From NCBI GenBank assembly GCA_036376275.1, contig DASVAP010000258.1:76941-140940 (forward strand): a DNA stretch of 64,000 bases, written 5' to 3'. Each line of letters starts with the position of its first letter. Positions within the stretch are counted from its first letter, which is position 1. This DNA is from JABFRZ01 sp036376275. GTDB taxonomy: Bacteria > Planctomycetota > UBA1135 > GCA-002686595. The notes below the pieces were generated by a model that ran no database searches, was not told the DNA's origin, and saw only the letters and a list, made by a program, of their open reading frames with translations. Shown here one piece after another: positions 50,512-58,898 of this stretch. The position numbers and the translations under genes were made by a program.

Positions 50512-51786
50512 TCAGGGCTGCGGGACGATCTTGAACACCGCGCTCTGGGTCACGACGTACATCTCGCGGTTCGCGTCCTCGCCGAAGGAGACGATGCTGG
50601 TCAGGTTGAAGCCGTCGAGCGAGGGCGAGAGCTCGGGGTTGCGGATGCGGAAGTCCGTCTTGACCCCGTTGACGACGCGGAAGCTCCACAGCGCGTTGCC
50701 GCAGTAGTCCGCCAGGAGGTAGTGCCCGCGCAGCGCGGGGATGGCGCTGCCGCGGTAGACGTAGCCGCCCACCACCGTGCACACGAAGTTGGCCGGCGCC
50801 GGCGGGTTGCCGTGGGCGTAGGCGTGGATCGGCTCGACCAGGCCGGCGACCGGTCCCGAGCAGGCGCAGCCGGTGGTCGTGGGGCAGCCGCTGGCGCCGG
50901 CGGTGGCGCAGGCATCGCCCTCGCGGCAGCGCCAGCCGTAGTTCTCGCCGCCGAAGCTGCCGCCCGGCTGGTAGCTGATCTCCTCGCGGATGTCCTGGCC
51001 GACGTCGCCGATATAGAGATCGCCGTTCGCGCTGTCGAAGCTGGCGCGCCACGGGTTGCGCAGGCCGTAGGACCAGATCTCGTCGTCGCCGGCGATGCCG
51101 ACGAACGGATTCGAGGCCGGGATCCCGTAGGGCGTGCCGCCCAGCGGGTCGATGCGCAGCATCTTGCCGAGGAGGTTCGTGGTCAGGTCCTGCGCGTTGC
51201 CGATGCCGGCCGTGTGGCCCGTCCCCGTGTCGCAGAAGTTCCCGCCGTCGCCCGTGGCGATGTACAGGTAGCCGTCCAGCGGGCTGAAGTCGAGCCAGCC
51301 GCCGTTGTGGTTCGTCTGGGGCTGGTCGATCGTCAGCAGGATGCGCTCCGAGCTGAAGTCGGCCACGTCCGGGTCGATCGTGACCTCGTACTCGGCCACG
51401 ATCGTGTCGCCGTCGGCGTTGCGGCTGTAGTTGACGTAGAAGAGCCCGTTGTTCGCGTAGTCCGGGTGGAAGGCGAGCCCGAGGAGCCCGCGCTCGTTGC
51501 CCGTGCCGATCACGCGGCTGTCGATGTCCAGGAAGGGCACCGGATCGACGGTCAGCGTGTTCAGGTCGAGGATCAGGATCCGCCCGCGCTGCTCGACCAC
51601 GAACAGCCGGTTCGGATCGCCGGGCGCGTGCGTGGCGTAGGTCAGCGCGCTCGCGCTGGTCATCAGGCGGTCCGAGGCCGGCGCGGAGGGCAACCCCTTG
51701 TTCGGCCGCACCTGTCCCGGGTTCGGGATCTGGGCGGCGGTGGGCAGGGCCAGGAGGGCGAGGAAGGAGATCGGGAGGTGGCGCAT
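50512..51786 (-). CDS. Exported PQQ-dependent sugar dehydrogenase-like protein
   Basis: A 424-residue exported six-bladed propeller of the soluble glucose/aldose dehydrogenase family. A signal peptide (LPISFLALLALPTAAQ) is followed by LFVVEQRGRILILD, ERGLLGLAFHPDYANN, TNHNGGWLDFSPLDGYLYI with the catalytic His, and GLRNPWRASFD. A Cys-rich insertion (CREGDACATAGASGC) suggests disulfides. It oxidises sugars with PQQ in known relatives; PQQ binding is inferred. AGGAAG lies just upstream of the ATG. Confidence 0.88.
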   Translation of the reverse strand: MRHLPISFLALLALPTAAQIPNPGQVRPNKGLPSAPASDRLMTSASALTYATHAPGDPNRLFVVEQRGRILILDLNTLTVDPVPFLDIDSRVIGTGNERGLLGLAFHPDYANNGLFYVNYSRNADGDTIVAEYEVTIDPDVADFSSERILLTIDQPQTNHNGGWLDFSPLDGYLYIATGDGGNFCDTGTGHTAGIGNAQDLTTNLLGKMLRIDPLGGTPYGIPASNPFVGIAGDDEIWSYGLRNPWRASFDSANGDLYIGDVGQDIREEISYQPGGSFGGENYGWRCREGDACATAGASGCPTTTGCACSGPVAGLVEPIHAYAHGNPPAPANFVCTVVGGYVYRGSAIPALRGHYLLADYCGNALWSFRVVNGVKTDFRIRNPELSPSLDGFNLTSIVSFGEDANREMYVVTQSAVFKIVPQP

Positions 51787-51887
51787 GGAGCTTCCTGGGG
51801 GAGGGGGCCGGAGCGATCTTACCTCCGGCCTCCGCCCCGGTCCCGGGCCCTTCCGGGGCTTCCTCGGCCCGGCCGGCCTTCCGGGCC

Positions 51888-52742
51888 TCAGGGCCCCTGG
51901 AGCTGCGCGCCGTAGACCAGGCCGACCGAGATCGTCTCGGCCTCGCCGGTGTTCATGCCGTCGGTGGTCGTGCGCCACATGGCCGAGAGCCCGAAGCCCT
52001 GGGCGATGCGCGCATAGACGCTGATGCCGATGCGGTCGTACTCCTCCTCGACGGCGCGGAAGCGGAACCCGGGATCACCGATGTCCGGGCCGCCTTCGCT
52101 GCGCACGAGGCTGTAGAAGGGCATCAGCGTGACGCGGTCGGCGATCGTGCCGCCCACGGTGATGTTCAGCGGCACCTCGTCCTCGGGGGCGCCGTTGCGC
52201 ACGTCGTAGCCCGACTCGAGCGAGCCGAAGAAGGCGCTCACCTGGTAGTGCAGGATGCCGCGGAAGCGCAGGTCCACCTGACCGTCGCCGATGGCGGTCA
52301 CGTCGTTGTCCTCGTAGTCCGTCATCGGGATCTTGACCGAGGGCGCGAGCAGGGCCGAGAACATGCCCGTCCCGATGCCGGTCGACCAGGCGCGCCACTT
52401 GGCGCCCAGGTAGAGGTCCTGGAGGTCGTCCTCGTCGTCGAAGGGGACCGTGCCGTCGGTCTCGGCCTCGACGTAGCTGGCGTTCAGCACGAGGTCGATG
52501 TCGTTCGTCAGGCCGTAGGCGGCGTACAGGGTGTAGGTCTCGCGCTCGACCTCGCCCACGCCGGGGTCGGAGACCTTCATGTCGCCCACCCAGAACTCGT
52601 CGTACCAGTCGAGGGTGTAGGAGAGGACCGTGTCGAGGCGTCCCTCGCCGCGCAGGAAACCCGTGTCGCCCTGGGCGCGGGCGAGGGAGGTGGGCAGGGC
52701 CAGGGCGAGGAGGAGGGCGGCGGTGCGTGCAGGGGTTCGCAT
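51888..52742 (-). CDS. Outer-membrane beta-barrel protein
   Basis: A 284-residue exported protein with a signal peptide (ALLLALALPTSLARAQ). Alternating amphipathic strands, for example VLSYTLDWYDEFWVG, TYTLYAAYGLTNDIDLVLNA, GILHYQVSAFFGSLESGYDV and RIGISVYARIAQGFGLSAMW, end near a hydrophobic C-terminus. The layout resembles the MetA/phenol-degradation transporter-type barrels, but the match is loose. It probably forms an outer-membrane channel of unknown specificity. Confidence 0.72.
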   Translation of the reverse strand: MRTPARTAALLLALALPTSLARAQGDTGFLRGEGRLDTVLSYTLDWYDEFWVGDMKVSDPGVGEVERETYTLYAAYGLTNDIDLVLNASYVEAETDGTVPFDDEDDLQDLYLGAKWRAWSTGIGTGMFSALLAPSVKIPMTDYEDNDVTAIGDGQVDLRFRGILHYQVSAFFGSLESGYDVRNGAPEDEVPLNITVGGTIADRVTLMPFYSLVRSEGGPDIGDPGFRFRAVEEEYDRIGISVYARIAQGFGLSAMWRTTTDGMNTGEAETISVGLVYGAQLQGP

Positions 52743-52840
52743 CGGATGGAGTTCGTGGACGAGAGGTTCGAGGGCTGGAACGGAAAGCAAGCCCCCCGTT
52801 CCGCCCGAAAGCCCGGGAAGGCCGCCGGGTCGAGCCTGGC

Positions 52841-53629
52841 TCACTCGGGCGGAGCCGAGCGGCGCAGGCGGACCTCGACCGTCCCGGGCGCGTCGGGAGC
52901 GTACTCGAACACGGTGTTGCCGCGCCCGAGCTCCGGGTGGCTCCCGAAGACCCGGTACATGCCGCGCGGCAGGAGCCGGGCCCGCGCCAGGCCGTCCGGC
53001 CCGCTCCGGAGCGCGATCGAGCCGCCCCGGTCCCCGGTCCCGGACAGCCCGACGTCGGCCACGGGACGGCCCTGCTCGTCGACCACGCGCAGCTCGAGCT
53101 CTCCCAGCAGCGGCACCTCGATCGTCCCCAGGTCCAGGATCCCCGGCCGGAGCTCGAGCGGCCGCGGCGGCGCGACGGGGCTCGCCGGATCGCCGAGGAC
53201 GAGCTCGCCCGCCACGCAGGCGAGGTCCCCGAGCTGGAAGGCGCCGAACACGTCGCTCGCGGTGCTGCCGGCGAGCCGGCGCCCGGTGCGCCAGTGCACC
53301 GGGAGGTCGCTGACCCAGCGGCCGAGGGGATCGGCCACGGCCCCGGCGAGGTGCGTCACGGGTCCGGGCGCGGGGGACTCGGTCGGCGGGGCCGCCGGGG
53401 GGGCGGGCAGCGGCGCCGAGGGCTCGGGCCCCCGCGAGGGCTCGCTGGTCCCGGCCGCCAGCCGTGCCGACGCCTCGGGGGGCGCGGGCTCCTCCCGGGC
53501 CGCGGATGGGGGCGGGCGGGAGGCTTCGGGCCGAGTGCGCGGCCCCGATCCGCGCAGGAGCAGCAGAGCGAGCCCCGTGGCGCCCCCCAGGGCCAGCAGG
53601 CCCAGCACGGCACTTCTCTGGATTCCCAT
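52841..53629 (-). CDS. Carboxypeptidase-regulatory-like anchored protein
   Basis: A 262-residue protein: an N-terminal membrane anchor (AVLGLLALGGATGLALLLL), a Pro/Ala/Glu-rich linker to about residue 90, then a beta-sandwich with ELELRVVDEQGRPVADVGLS and LARARLLPRGMYRVFGSHP. The latter is typical of carboxypeptidase-regulatory-like (CarboxypepD_reg) domains. Architecture is similar to the larger protein at 62491-63996. Role in the envelope unknown. Confidence 0.75.
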   Translation of the reverse strand: MGIQRSAVLGLLALGGATGLALLLLRGSGPRTRPEASRPPPSAAREEPAPPEASARLAAGTSEPSRGPEPSAPLPAPPAAPPTESPAPGPVTHLAGAVADPLGRWVSDLPVHWRTGRRLAGSTASDVFGAFQLGDLACVAGELVLGDPASPVAPPRPLELRPGILDLGTIEVPLLGELELRVVDEQGRPVADVGLSGTGDRGGSIALRSGPDGLARARLLPRGMYRVFGSHPELGRGNTVFEYAPDAPGTVEVRLRRSAPPE

Positions 53630-53750
53630 GCGATTCCAGGGGTTTCCCCCGGGGCGGGGGGGGCGAGTTTGCGTCCCGGACATCGGAGTCACGGGGCGGC
53701 TACGCCCTCCGGCCACCTCCGGGAACGGAAAGATCGACCCTGCACGCACC

Positions 53751-55076
53751 ATGAAAGCGAAGAACACGCTCCTCTGCATCACCCTGGCCGTCGCCACGGG
53801 CAGCGCCTGCCGCGACTCGAGCAACGGATCGGCCCCGACCTCCACGCCCGTGTCGAGCTTCGACTCCGGCCTGGCGCGCGACTGGTTCGGACAGCTCGTC
53901 ACCGCCATCGACACCGAGAACCTGAACCCGCCCGAGGCCTCGCGTCGCATCGGCTACGCCGGCGTGGCCTTCTACGAGGCGCTGGTGGGCGGCATGCCCG
54001 GCCACAACTCGCTGGGCGGGCAGCTCAACGACCTCGGCTCGCTCCCGGCGCCGCCGGCCGGCCTGATCTCGTGGCCCGCGGCCGCGAATGCGGCCGTCTC
54101 GCAGGTGCTGGCGGCGGTCTTCGCCACGGCCTCGGCCCCGACGCTCCAGGCCTTCGCCGATCTCGAGGCCCAGATCGAGGCCGACCTGGCGACGACGGTC
54201 GACGCGGCCACGCTCGACCGCTCGATCCAGCACGGCCAGGCGATCGCCATGGCCATCACCGACTGGATCGCCGGCGACGAGTACGCCCAGTGGAACGACT
54301 GCGCCTTCACGCCGCCGGTCGGCGAGGGGCTGTGGGAGCCGACGCCGCCCGCCTTCGTGCCCAACCCGCTCGAGCCCTGCTGGGGCAACCTGCGCCCCTT
54401 CGCCCTGCTCTTCTCGGCCGAGTGCGCGCCGCTCTCGCACCCGCCCTTCTCCAAGAGCGCCGGCTCGGCCTTCGCGAACGAGGCCCAGGAGGTCTACGAC
54501 GTCGGCAACAACCTGACCCCGGAGCAGATGGACATCGCGCTCTTCTGGGCCGACGGCGGCGGCACGCTGACGCCCCCGGGCCACTGGGTCAGCATCACGA
54601 ACCAGGTCCTGGCCCAGGAGGACCTCGCGCTCGACGTGGCGGCCGAGGCCTACGCGCGCGTCGGCATCGCCGTGGCGGACGCCTTCATCGCCTGCTGGGA
54701 GATCAAGTTCCACTTCAACCTGCTGCGCCCGGTCACCTACATCCAGGACCCGGCCGGCCCCATCGCCGACGCGGGCTGGACGAGCTCGATCGGCACGCCG
54801 CCCTTCGCCGAGTACACCTCGGGCCACTCGACCCAGTCGGGTGCGGCCTCGCTGGTGCTGCGCGACCTGCTGGGGGACGTCCCCTTCACCGACCACACGC
54901 ACGACGGCGCCGGGCTGGCCGCGCGCAGCTTCGACAGCTTCACGGAAGCCGCCGACGAGGCCGCCATCTCGCGCCTCTACGGCGGGATCCACTTCCGCGC
55001 GGCCATCGAGCGCGGGATCGAGCAGGGCGAGTGCATCGGGCGCGTGATCCTCGACAACGTCCAGTTCCGCGACTGA
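53751..55076 (+). CDS. Vanadium-dependent haloperoxidase/PAP2-like lipoprotein
   Basis: A 441-residue lipoprotein (signal LCITLAVATGSAC, lipobox Cys20). The C-terminal half holds the three vanadate/phosphate-binding motifs of the haloperoxidase and acid-phosphatase superfamily: KFHFNLLRPVTYI, EYTSGHSTQSG and SRLYGGIHF. Overall length and the helical N-terminal domain fit bacterial vanadium haloperoxidase-like proteins. Whether it is a haloperoxidase or a phosphatase cannot be told from sequence. Confidence 0.88.
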   Translation: MKAKNTLLCITLAVATGSACRDSSNGSAPTSTPVSSFDSGLARDWFGQLVTAIDTENLNPPEASRRIGYAGVAFYEALVGGMPGHNSLGGQLNDLGSLPAPPAGLISWPAAANAAVSQVLAAVFATASAPTLQAFADLEAQIEADLATTVDAATLDRSIQHGQAIAMAITDWIAGDEYAQWNDCAFTPPVGEGLWEPTPPAFVPNPLEPCWGNLRPFALLFSAECAPLSHPPFSKSAGSAFANEAQEVYDVGNNLTPEQMDIALFWADGGGTLTPPGHWVSITNQVLAQEDLALDVAAEAYARVGIAVADAFIACWEIKFHFNLLRPVTYIQDPAGPIADAGWTSSIGTPPFAEYTSGHSTQSGAASLVLRDLLGDVPFTDHTHDGAGLAARSFDSFTEAADEAAISRLYGGIHFRAAIERGIEQGECIGRVILDNVQFRD

Positions 55077-55260
55077 CCAGGAACGGAGGATCGACTCCCC
55101 CAAGGGCAGCGGCCCGCAGCGGAGCCCGAGGGCTCTCTGCGGGCCGCGCTCGTTCTCGCGCGCCCGCGCGTCCGTCCGCCTGCGTAGGCGGGGGTGGCAC
55201 GGGTGCGCATGAGTCGACCAGCCCGCGCGGACGAGGGGAGACTTCGGCAGGAACCTGGTG

Positions 55261-55827
55261 ATGGAAGCGCTGAAGACCCTCGACTGGATGGCGCGCGAGC
55301 ACGCGGCGATCGCCGCGATGCTGGTGCGCCTCGAGCGCGAGCTCGGGGAGCTCGTGCGGACCGGGGAGCTCGACGTCGAGGCCTTCGAGCGCCTGCTCGC
55401 CTTCTTCGAGCAGCGCGTCGACGGCCAGCACCAGGAGAACGAGGAACGCGAGTTCCTCCCGCGCCTCACGGCCCGCGCCGCCTTCCAGGATTCCACCCTG
55501 GCGCGGGCCGTGGGCGCGGAGCACCACGCCGAGCGCCGCCTGCTGGAGACGATGCGTGACCACCTCGAGGGCGCCACCTACGGCGAGCCGGGCTCGCTGG
55601 CGACCCTGGCGCTGCACGCGCGCCGCTACGCGCAGCGCCAGCGCCGGCACACCGAGTGGGAGACGCGCCTGGTCTTCGCCCTCGCGCGGCGCACGCTCAC
55701 GGCCGAGGACGACCGCGCGATCGTGGCCGGCTTCCGGGCCCTGGCGCGCGCGCGTCGCGGCACGGTGTGCGGCGCGGCGCGCGCGCTGGCCCGCTGGCTG
55801 GACCGGCGGCACGTGCCGGCTGCCTGA
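55261..55827 (+). CDS. Hemerythrin HHE-domain protein
   Basis: A 188-residue cytosolic four-helix protein. Conserved metal ligands lie in REHAAIAAML, FEQRVDGQHQENEEREFLPRL, GAEHHAERRLLE and QRRHTEWETRLVF, the expected His/Glu pattern of a di-iron hemerythrin-like domain. The family senses or stores oxygen or iron. The ATG at 55261 follows AGGAA closely; a GTG one codon earlier is possible. It converges on the BlaR-like gene. Confidence 0.87.
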   Translation: MEALKTLDWMAREHAAIAAMLVRLERELGELVRTGELDVEAFERLLAFFEQRVDGQHQENEEREFLPRLTARAAFQDSTLARAVGAEHHAERRLLETMRDHLEGATYGEPGSLATLALHARRYAQRQRRHTEWETRLVFALARRTLTAEDDRAIVAGFRALARARRGTVCGAARALARWLDRRHVPAA

Positions 55828-55846
55828 GCGCAGCGTCGATGACGCG

Positions 55847-57151
55847 CTACCGTCGCTCGCGCAGCGGCGCGAGGTCCGGATCGACCGCGAGGTAGGCGTC
55901 CACGTCGAGCCCCAGCGCGGCCGCTTCCACGAGGCACGCCTCCGCCTCCGCGAGCGCGCCGAGCCGCACGTGCGCGCAGGCCTGGTTGTAGAGCGCCTTG
56001 CCCGGCTGGAAGCCGAGCGCCTGGACGTGCCGGAAGGCCTGCAGGCTCTCCTGCGCGCGTCCGAGCCCGAGCAGCGCGACCCCGCGCTGCATGTGGGCCG
56101 CGCCGTCCTCGGGCGCCGCGAGCAGCCGTTCCTCGGCGGCGGCCAGCGTGCGCCGCCAGTGCTCGCGGTCGGTCCCGACCGGCAGCTCCGGCAGCGCGGC
56201 GCGGAACTCGGTCAGGCTGGGCGCCGCGAGACCCGGCAGGGTCAGCCCGCCGGCGAGCAGCGCGCCGGCCAGGAACAGCGTGCGTCCGCCGCGCGGACCG
56301 CCGCGCAGGATGCGCACCAGGCGCTCCTCGAAGTCGCGCGCATCCGAGCCGATGGCCTGCGCGGCGCGCGGGACGAAGGCCCCCGCGGCGCGCTCGGCGG
56401 TCTCGAGCAGGGCGCCGGCGAAGGCCTTGCGCGCGGCGGGGAAGCGCTCGACCACGTAGCCGTCGCAGGCCAGCTCCGCCGCGCGGTGCAGGTGACGGCG
56501 CGCCAGCCAGAACAGCGGGTTCCAGAAGTGGAAGCCCTGCACGACCAGCTCGAACCAGGCCGTCCAGTGGTCGCGGCGACGCAGGTGCGCGAGCTCGTGG
56601 GCCAGCACGGTCGCGTCCGGCAGCGCGGCACCGGCCGGCAGCACGAGCACGGGTCGGCCCGGACTCCACAGGAACGGGCTGGCGACCTCGGACGAGACGC
56701 GCACCGGCGGCGCGGCGAGCCCCATGCGTGCGGCGACCGCCTGCACGTGCCCCGCGAGGGCCGTATCGGCCGCGACGGCGCGCTGGACGCAGCGCTCGAC
56801 CGCGCGCGCGCGGCGGATCTCGCGCGCGACGACGACGGCCAGCGTCAGGAGGAACAGCCCGAGCAGGAGCTGTGCGCCCCAGATCGACCAGCTCGGGCCG
56901 AGGAGGCGCGTGGTGGCCGCCACCAGCTCGTCACCGAGGCTCGGCGTGCCGGAGGCGACGATCGCGGGGCCCTGGCTGCCCGCCGAGGGCGGCGCGGGGA
57001 GCGTGAGCGGCGGCAGGACGAGTCGCACCAGCACGAGGAGCCACAGCACGTGCTCGACCGCGGGGGGCACGCGCTTCCAGGACCGCGCGAGGAGCGCCAG
57101 CGCCGCCAGCGGCAGCGCGCACAGCGTGTTGAGGAGCAGCCAGGTGAACAC
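55847..57151 (-). CDS. BlaR1/M56-type membrane metallopeptidase with TPR tail
   Basis: A 434-residue membrane protein. Helices are at about 3-20, 35-52 and 88-110, then an M56 zinc peptidase domain with HELAHLRRRD near residue 184 and the third ligand in ELACDGYVVE. A further helix lies near residue 290. In place of a penicillin-binding sensor domain it ends in TPR-like repeats (AHMQRGVALLGLGRAQES, KALYNQACAHVRLGALAEAE). It would cleave the BlaI-like repressor encoded just upstream upon an unknown signal. Six bases separate the two genes. Confidence 0.9.
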   Translation of the reverse strand: MFTWLLLNTLCALPLAALALLARSWKRVPPAVEHVLWLLVLVRLVLPPLTLPAPPSAGSQGPAIVASGTPSLGDELVAATTRLLGPSWSIWGAQLLLGLFLLTLAVVVAREIRRARAVERCVQRAVAADTALAGHVQAVAARMGLAAPPVRVSSEVASPFLWSPGRPVLVLPAGAALPDATVLAHELAHLRRRDHWTAWFELVVQGFHFWNPLFWLARRHLHRAAELACDGYVVERFPAARKAFAGALLETAERAAGAFVPRAAQAIGSDARDFEERLVRILRGGPRGGRTLFLAGALLAGGLTLPGLAAPSLTEFRAALPELPVGTDREHWRRTLAAAEERLLAAPEDGAAHMQRGVALLGLGRAQESLQAFRHVQALGFQPGKALYNQACAHVRLGALAEAEACLVEAAALGLDVDAYLAVDPDLAPLRERR

Positions 57152-57157
57152 GGCTCG

Positions 57158-57556
57158 CTACTCCTTGCCGCGCTCCTCGTCGAGCAGGGCCCGGAAGCGC
57201 GCCAGCTCGCCCTTCGAGAAGTGCCGCGTCTTCAGCAGGGAGAGGAGCAGCGGCGAGAGCGCGCCGTCGGTGAAGCGCTCGGCCAGCTCGCCCACGTGCT
57301 GGGCCAGCAGCTCGTCGCGGTCGACCACCGCCGAGTAGACCTGGGCCACGCCGTCCTTCTTGCGCGCGACGAAGCCCTTCTCGAGCAGGCGGTGCAGCAG
57401 CGTCTGCACGGTCGTGTAGGCCCACTCGGGCCCCGAGCGCGCCAGGCGCTCCTGCAGCTCGTTGGGCGCGCCCGGCGCCTTCCACAGGGCCTCCAGCACG
57501 GCCAGCTCGGCCTCGCTGACGGCCTTGAAGGGCTTGGGCTTGCGCTCGCGGGCCAT
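57158..57556 (-). CDS. BlaI/MecI-family transcriptional repressor
   Basis: A 132-residue winged-helix repressor. The DNA-binding domain includes SEAELAVLEALWKAPGAPN, YTTVQTLLHRLLEKGFVARK and VYSAVVDRDELLAQH; a dimerisation helix follows. It forms a regulatory pair with the M56 protease gene downstream. Several inverted repeats in the gap between this gene and the divergent propeller gene are candidate operators, suggesting it controls both itself and the propeller gene. Confidence 0.92.
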   Translation of the reverse strand: MARERKPKPFKAVSEAELAVLEALWKAPGAPNELQERLARSGPEWAYTTVQTLLHRLLEKGFVARKKDGVAQVYSAVVDRDELLAQHVGELAERFTDGALSPLLLSLLKTRHFSKGELARFRALLDEERGKE

Positions 57557-57597
57557 GGCTCGACCGTTCCAGTCTGGCCCGTGGGACCGTGGCGGAC

Positions 57598-57614
57598 AAC
57601 GACAAGCTGTCGTT
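57598..57614. promoter_or_regulatory. Operator-like dyad AACGACA-N3-TGTCGTT
   Basis: Perfect 7-bp inverted repeat with 3-base spacer, about 40 bases upstream of the BlaI-like gene. It resembles the TGT/ACA arms of known BlaI operators. Confidence 0.5.
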
Positions 57615-57621
57615 TACCCAT

Positions 57622-57637
57622 CCGGAACCGGTTCCGG
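57622..57637. promoter_or_regulatory. Perfect 16-bp palindrome in the BlaI intergenic region
   Basis: CCGGAACC directly abutting GGTTCCGG, between two other dyads. Either a third operator or a cruciform-capable spacer. Confidence 0.4.
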
Positions 57638-57648
57638 GCGTGGCCGCG

Positions 57649-57671
57649 GACAACTACGGAATATAGTTGTC
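57649..57671. promoter_or_regulatory. Operator-like dyad GACAACTA-N7-TAGTTGTC
   Basis: Perfect 8-bp arms with 7-base A/T-rich spacer (including TATA), about 50 bases before the propeller gene ATG. The spacer and right arm could also hold that gene's -10. Confidence 0.5.
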
Positions 57672-57718
57672 TCGCCGGCCCGCCTTTCGGACCGTCCCAC
57701 CGCAGTCCCGAGGAACCC

Positions 57719-58633
57719 ATGCGCGCGCTCCCCGCACACCTGATCGTCCCGCTGCTCGTCCTCTCCGCCCCGCTCTCCGCCCAGAAGACCCAGGCCGCGC
57801 GCGGCGAGCCGGGCATCCCGGGCAAGCTGCTCGTCTCCGGCTTCGGCTCGGACGCGCTGCACGGCTACCGCGCCCACGACGGGGCCGTGCGCGGCTCGAT
57901 CGCGGTCGCGGGGCCGCAGTGCATCGTGCGCGGGCCCGACCAGCAGCTCTACGTGTGCGCCGAGAAGATCGACCGCGTGCTGCGCCTCGATCCCGAGACC
58001 CTGCAGGCTCCGGCACCCTTCGTGTGGGACGATCCGGGCACGCCGGCGGACGAGAACGGGCCGCTCGACGGTCCGACGGCCGCCGTCTTCGGGCCGGACG
58101 GCGACCTCTACGTCGCCAGCTTCGAGACCGACCAGATCCTGCGCTTCGACGGGCACACGGGCGCCTACGAGGGGATCTTCGTCGCTGCCGGCTCGGGCGG
58201 GCTGAACGGGCCCGACGCGGGCACGAAGTTCGGCTCCGACGGCAACCTCTACGTGCCGAGCTTCTGGAACGACCGCGTGCTGCGCTACGACGCGGACGGG
58301 GCCTTCGTCGACGAGTTCGTCTCCTTCCGCGAGGGCACCCTGCGCCAGCCGCGCGACCTGGTCGAGCACGAGGGGCACTGGTACGTGGCCAGCTCCTTCA
58401 ACGACCGCATCCTGCGCTTCGACCTGGACGGCGTGTACGTCGACATCTTCGCCACGCTCAACCAGCCCTACTCGCTGGCCTTCAACCCCCACGACGGCGA
58501 CCTGTACGCGGTGAGCCTGGCGAACAACGCGGTGCGCCGCTTCGAGGGCACCTCGGGCCAGTTCGTCGAGGCGCTCGTGCCGGGCGGAACGGGCGGGATC
58601 CTCGGCGCGGTCTACCTGTTCTTCCTGGAGTAG
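57719..58633 (+). CDS. Exported NHL/SMP-30-like beta-propeller protein
   Basis: A 304-residue exported protein. A signal peptide (LIVPLLVLSAPLSAQ) is followed by about six propeller blades, each with a repeated VLRxD or ILRFD motif (RVLRLDPETL, QILRFDGHTG, RVLRYDADG, RILRFDLDG) preceded by GxLYVxS. The family serves as binding scaffolds or lactonase-like enzymes; no catalytic set is evident. Divergent from blaI with operator-like dyads between. Confidence 0.82.
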   Translation: MRALPAHLIVPLLVLSAPLSAQKTQAARGEPGIPGKLLVSGFGSDALHGYRAHDGAVRGSIAVAGPQCIVRGPDQQLYVCAEKIDRVLRLDPETLQAPAPFVWDDPGTPADENGPLDGPTAAVFGPDGDLYVASFETDQILRFDGHTGAYEGIFVAAGSGGLNGPDAGTKFGSDGNLYVPSFWNDRVLRYDADGAFVDEFVSFREGTLRQPRDLVEHEGHWYVASSFNDRILRFDLDGVYVDIFATLNQPYSLAFNPHDGDLYAVSLANNAVRRFEGTSGQFVEALVPGGTGGILGAVYLFFLE

Positions 58634-58653
58634 TCCGGGTCGCTCACCGGCTC

Positions 58654-58696
58654 GCGGGCCGTCGCGGGGAACCCTGTCCCCCTCGCGGCGGCCCGC
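58654..58696 (+). terminator. Terminator hairpin after the propeller gene
   Basis: Outer arms GCGGGCCG (58654-58661) and CGGCCCGC (58689-58696) with inner CGCG/CGCG and GGG/CCC pairing; about 20 bases after the stop codon. Confidence 0.6.
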
Positions 58697-58703
58697 CGGC
58701 CCC

Positions 58704-58732
58704 TTGACAGGTCGGGGGCGGGCGTCGATCCT
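58704..58732 (+). promoter_or_regulatory. Sigma-70-type promoter (TTGACA ... GATCCT)
   Basis: Consensus -35 TTGACA (58704-58709), a 17-base spacer and a weak -10 GATCCT (58727-58732). It lies about 170 bases before the DUF4287 gene, just after a terminator hairpin. Confidence 0.4.
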
Positions 58733-58898
58733 CGGCTCGGCGGCGGTCCACGCCCAACCTCCACGACCTCTCCCCGACCGAGGTCCACGCGAGGCAAAGG
58801 GGGGCATACTCCCGGATCGGCATCCATCCTTCTTTCGTCGCCGCGGGGCGTGGCCGTCGGGGGGACCGCTCCAAGGCTCGAGCGAAGGAGAACGACCG

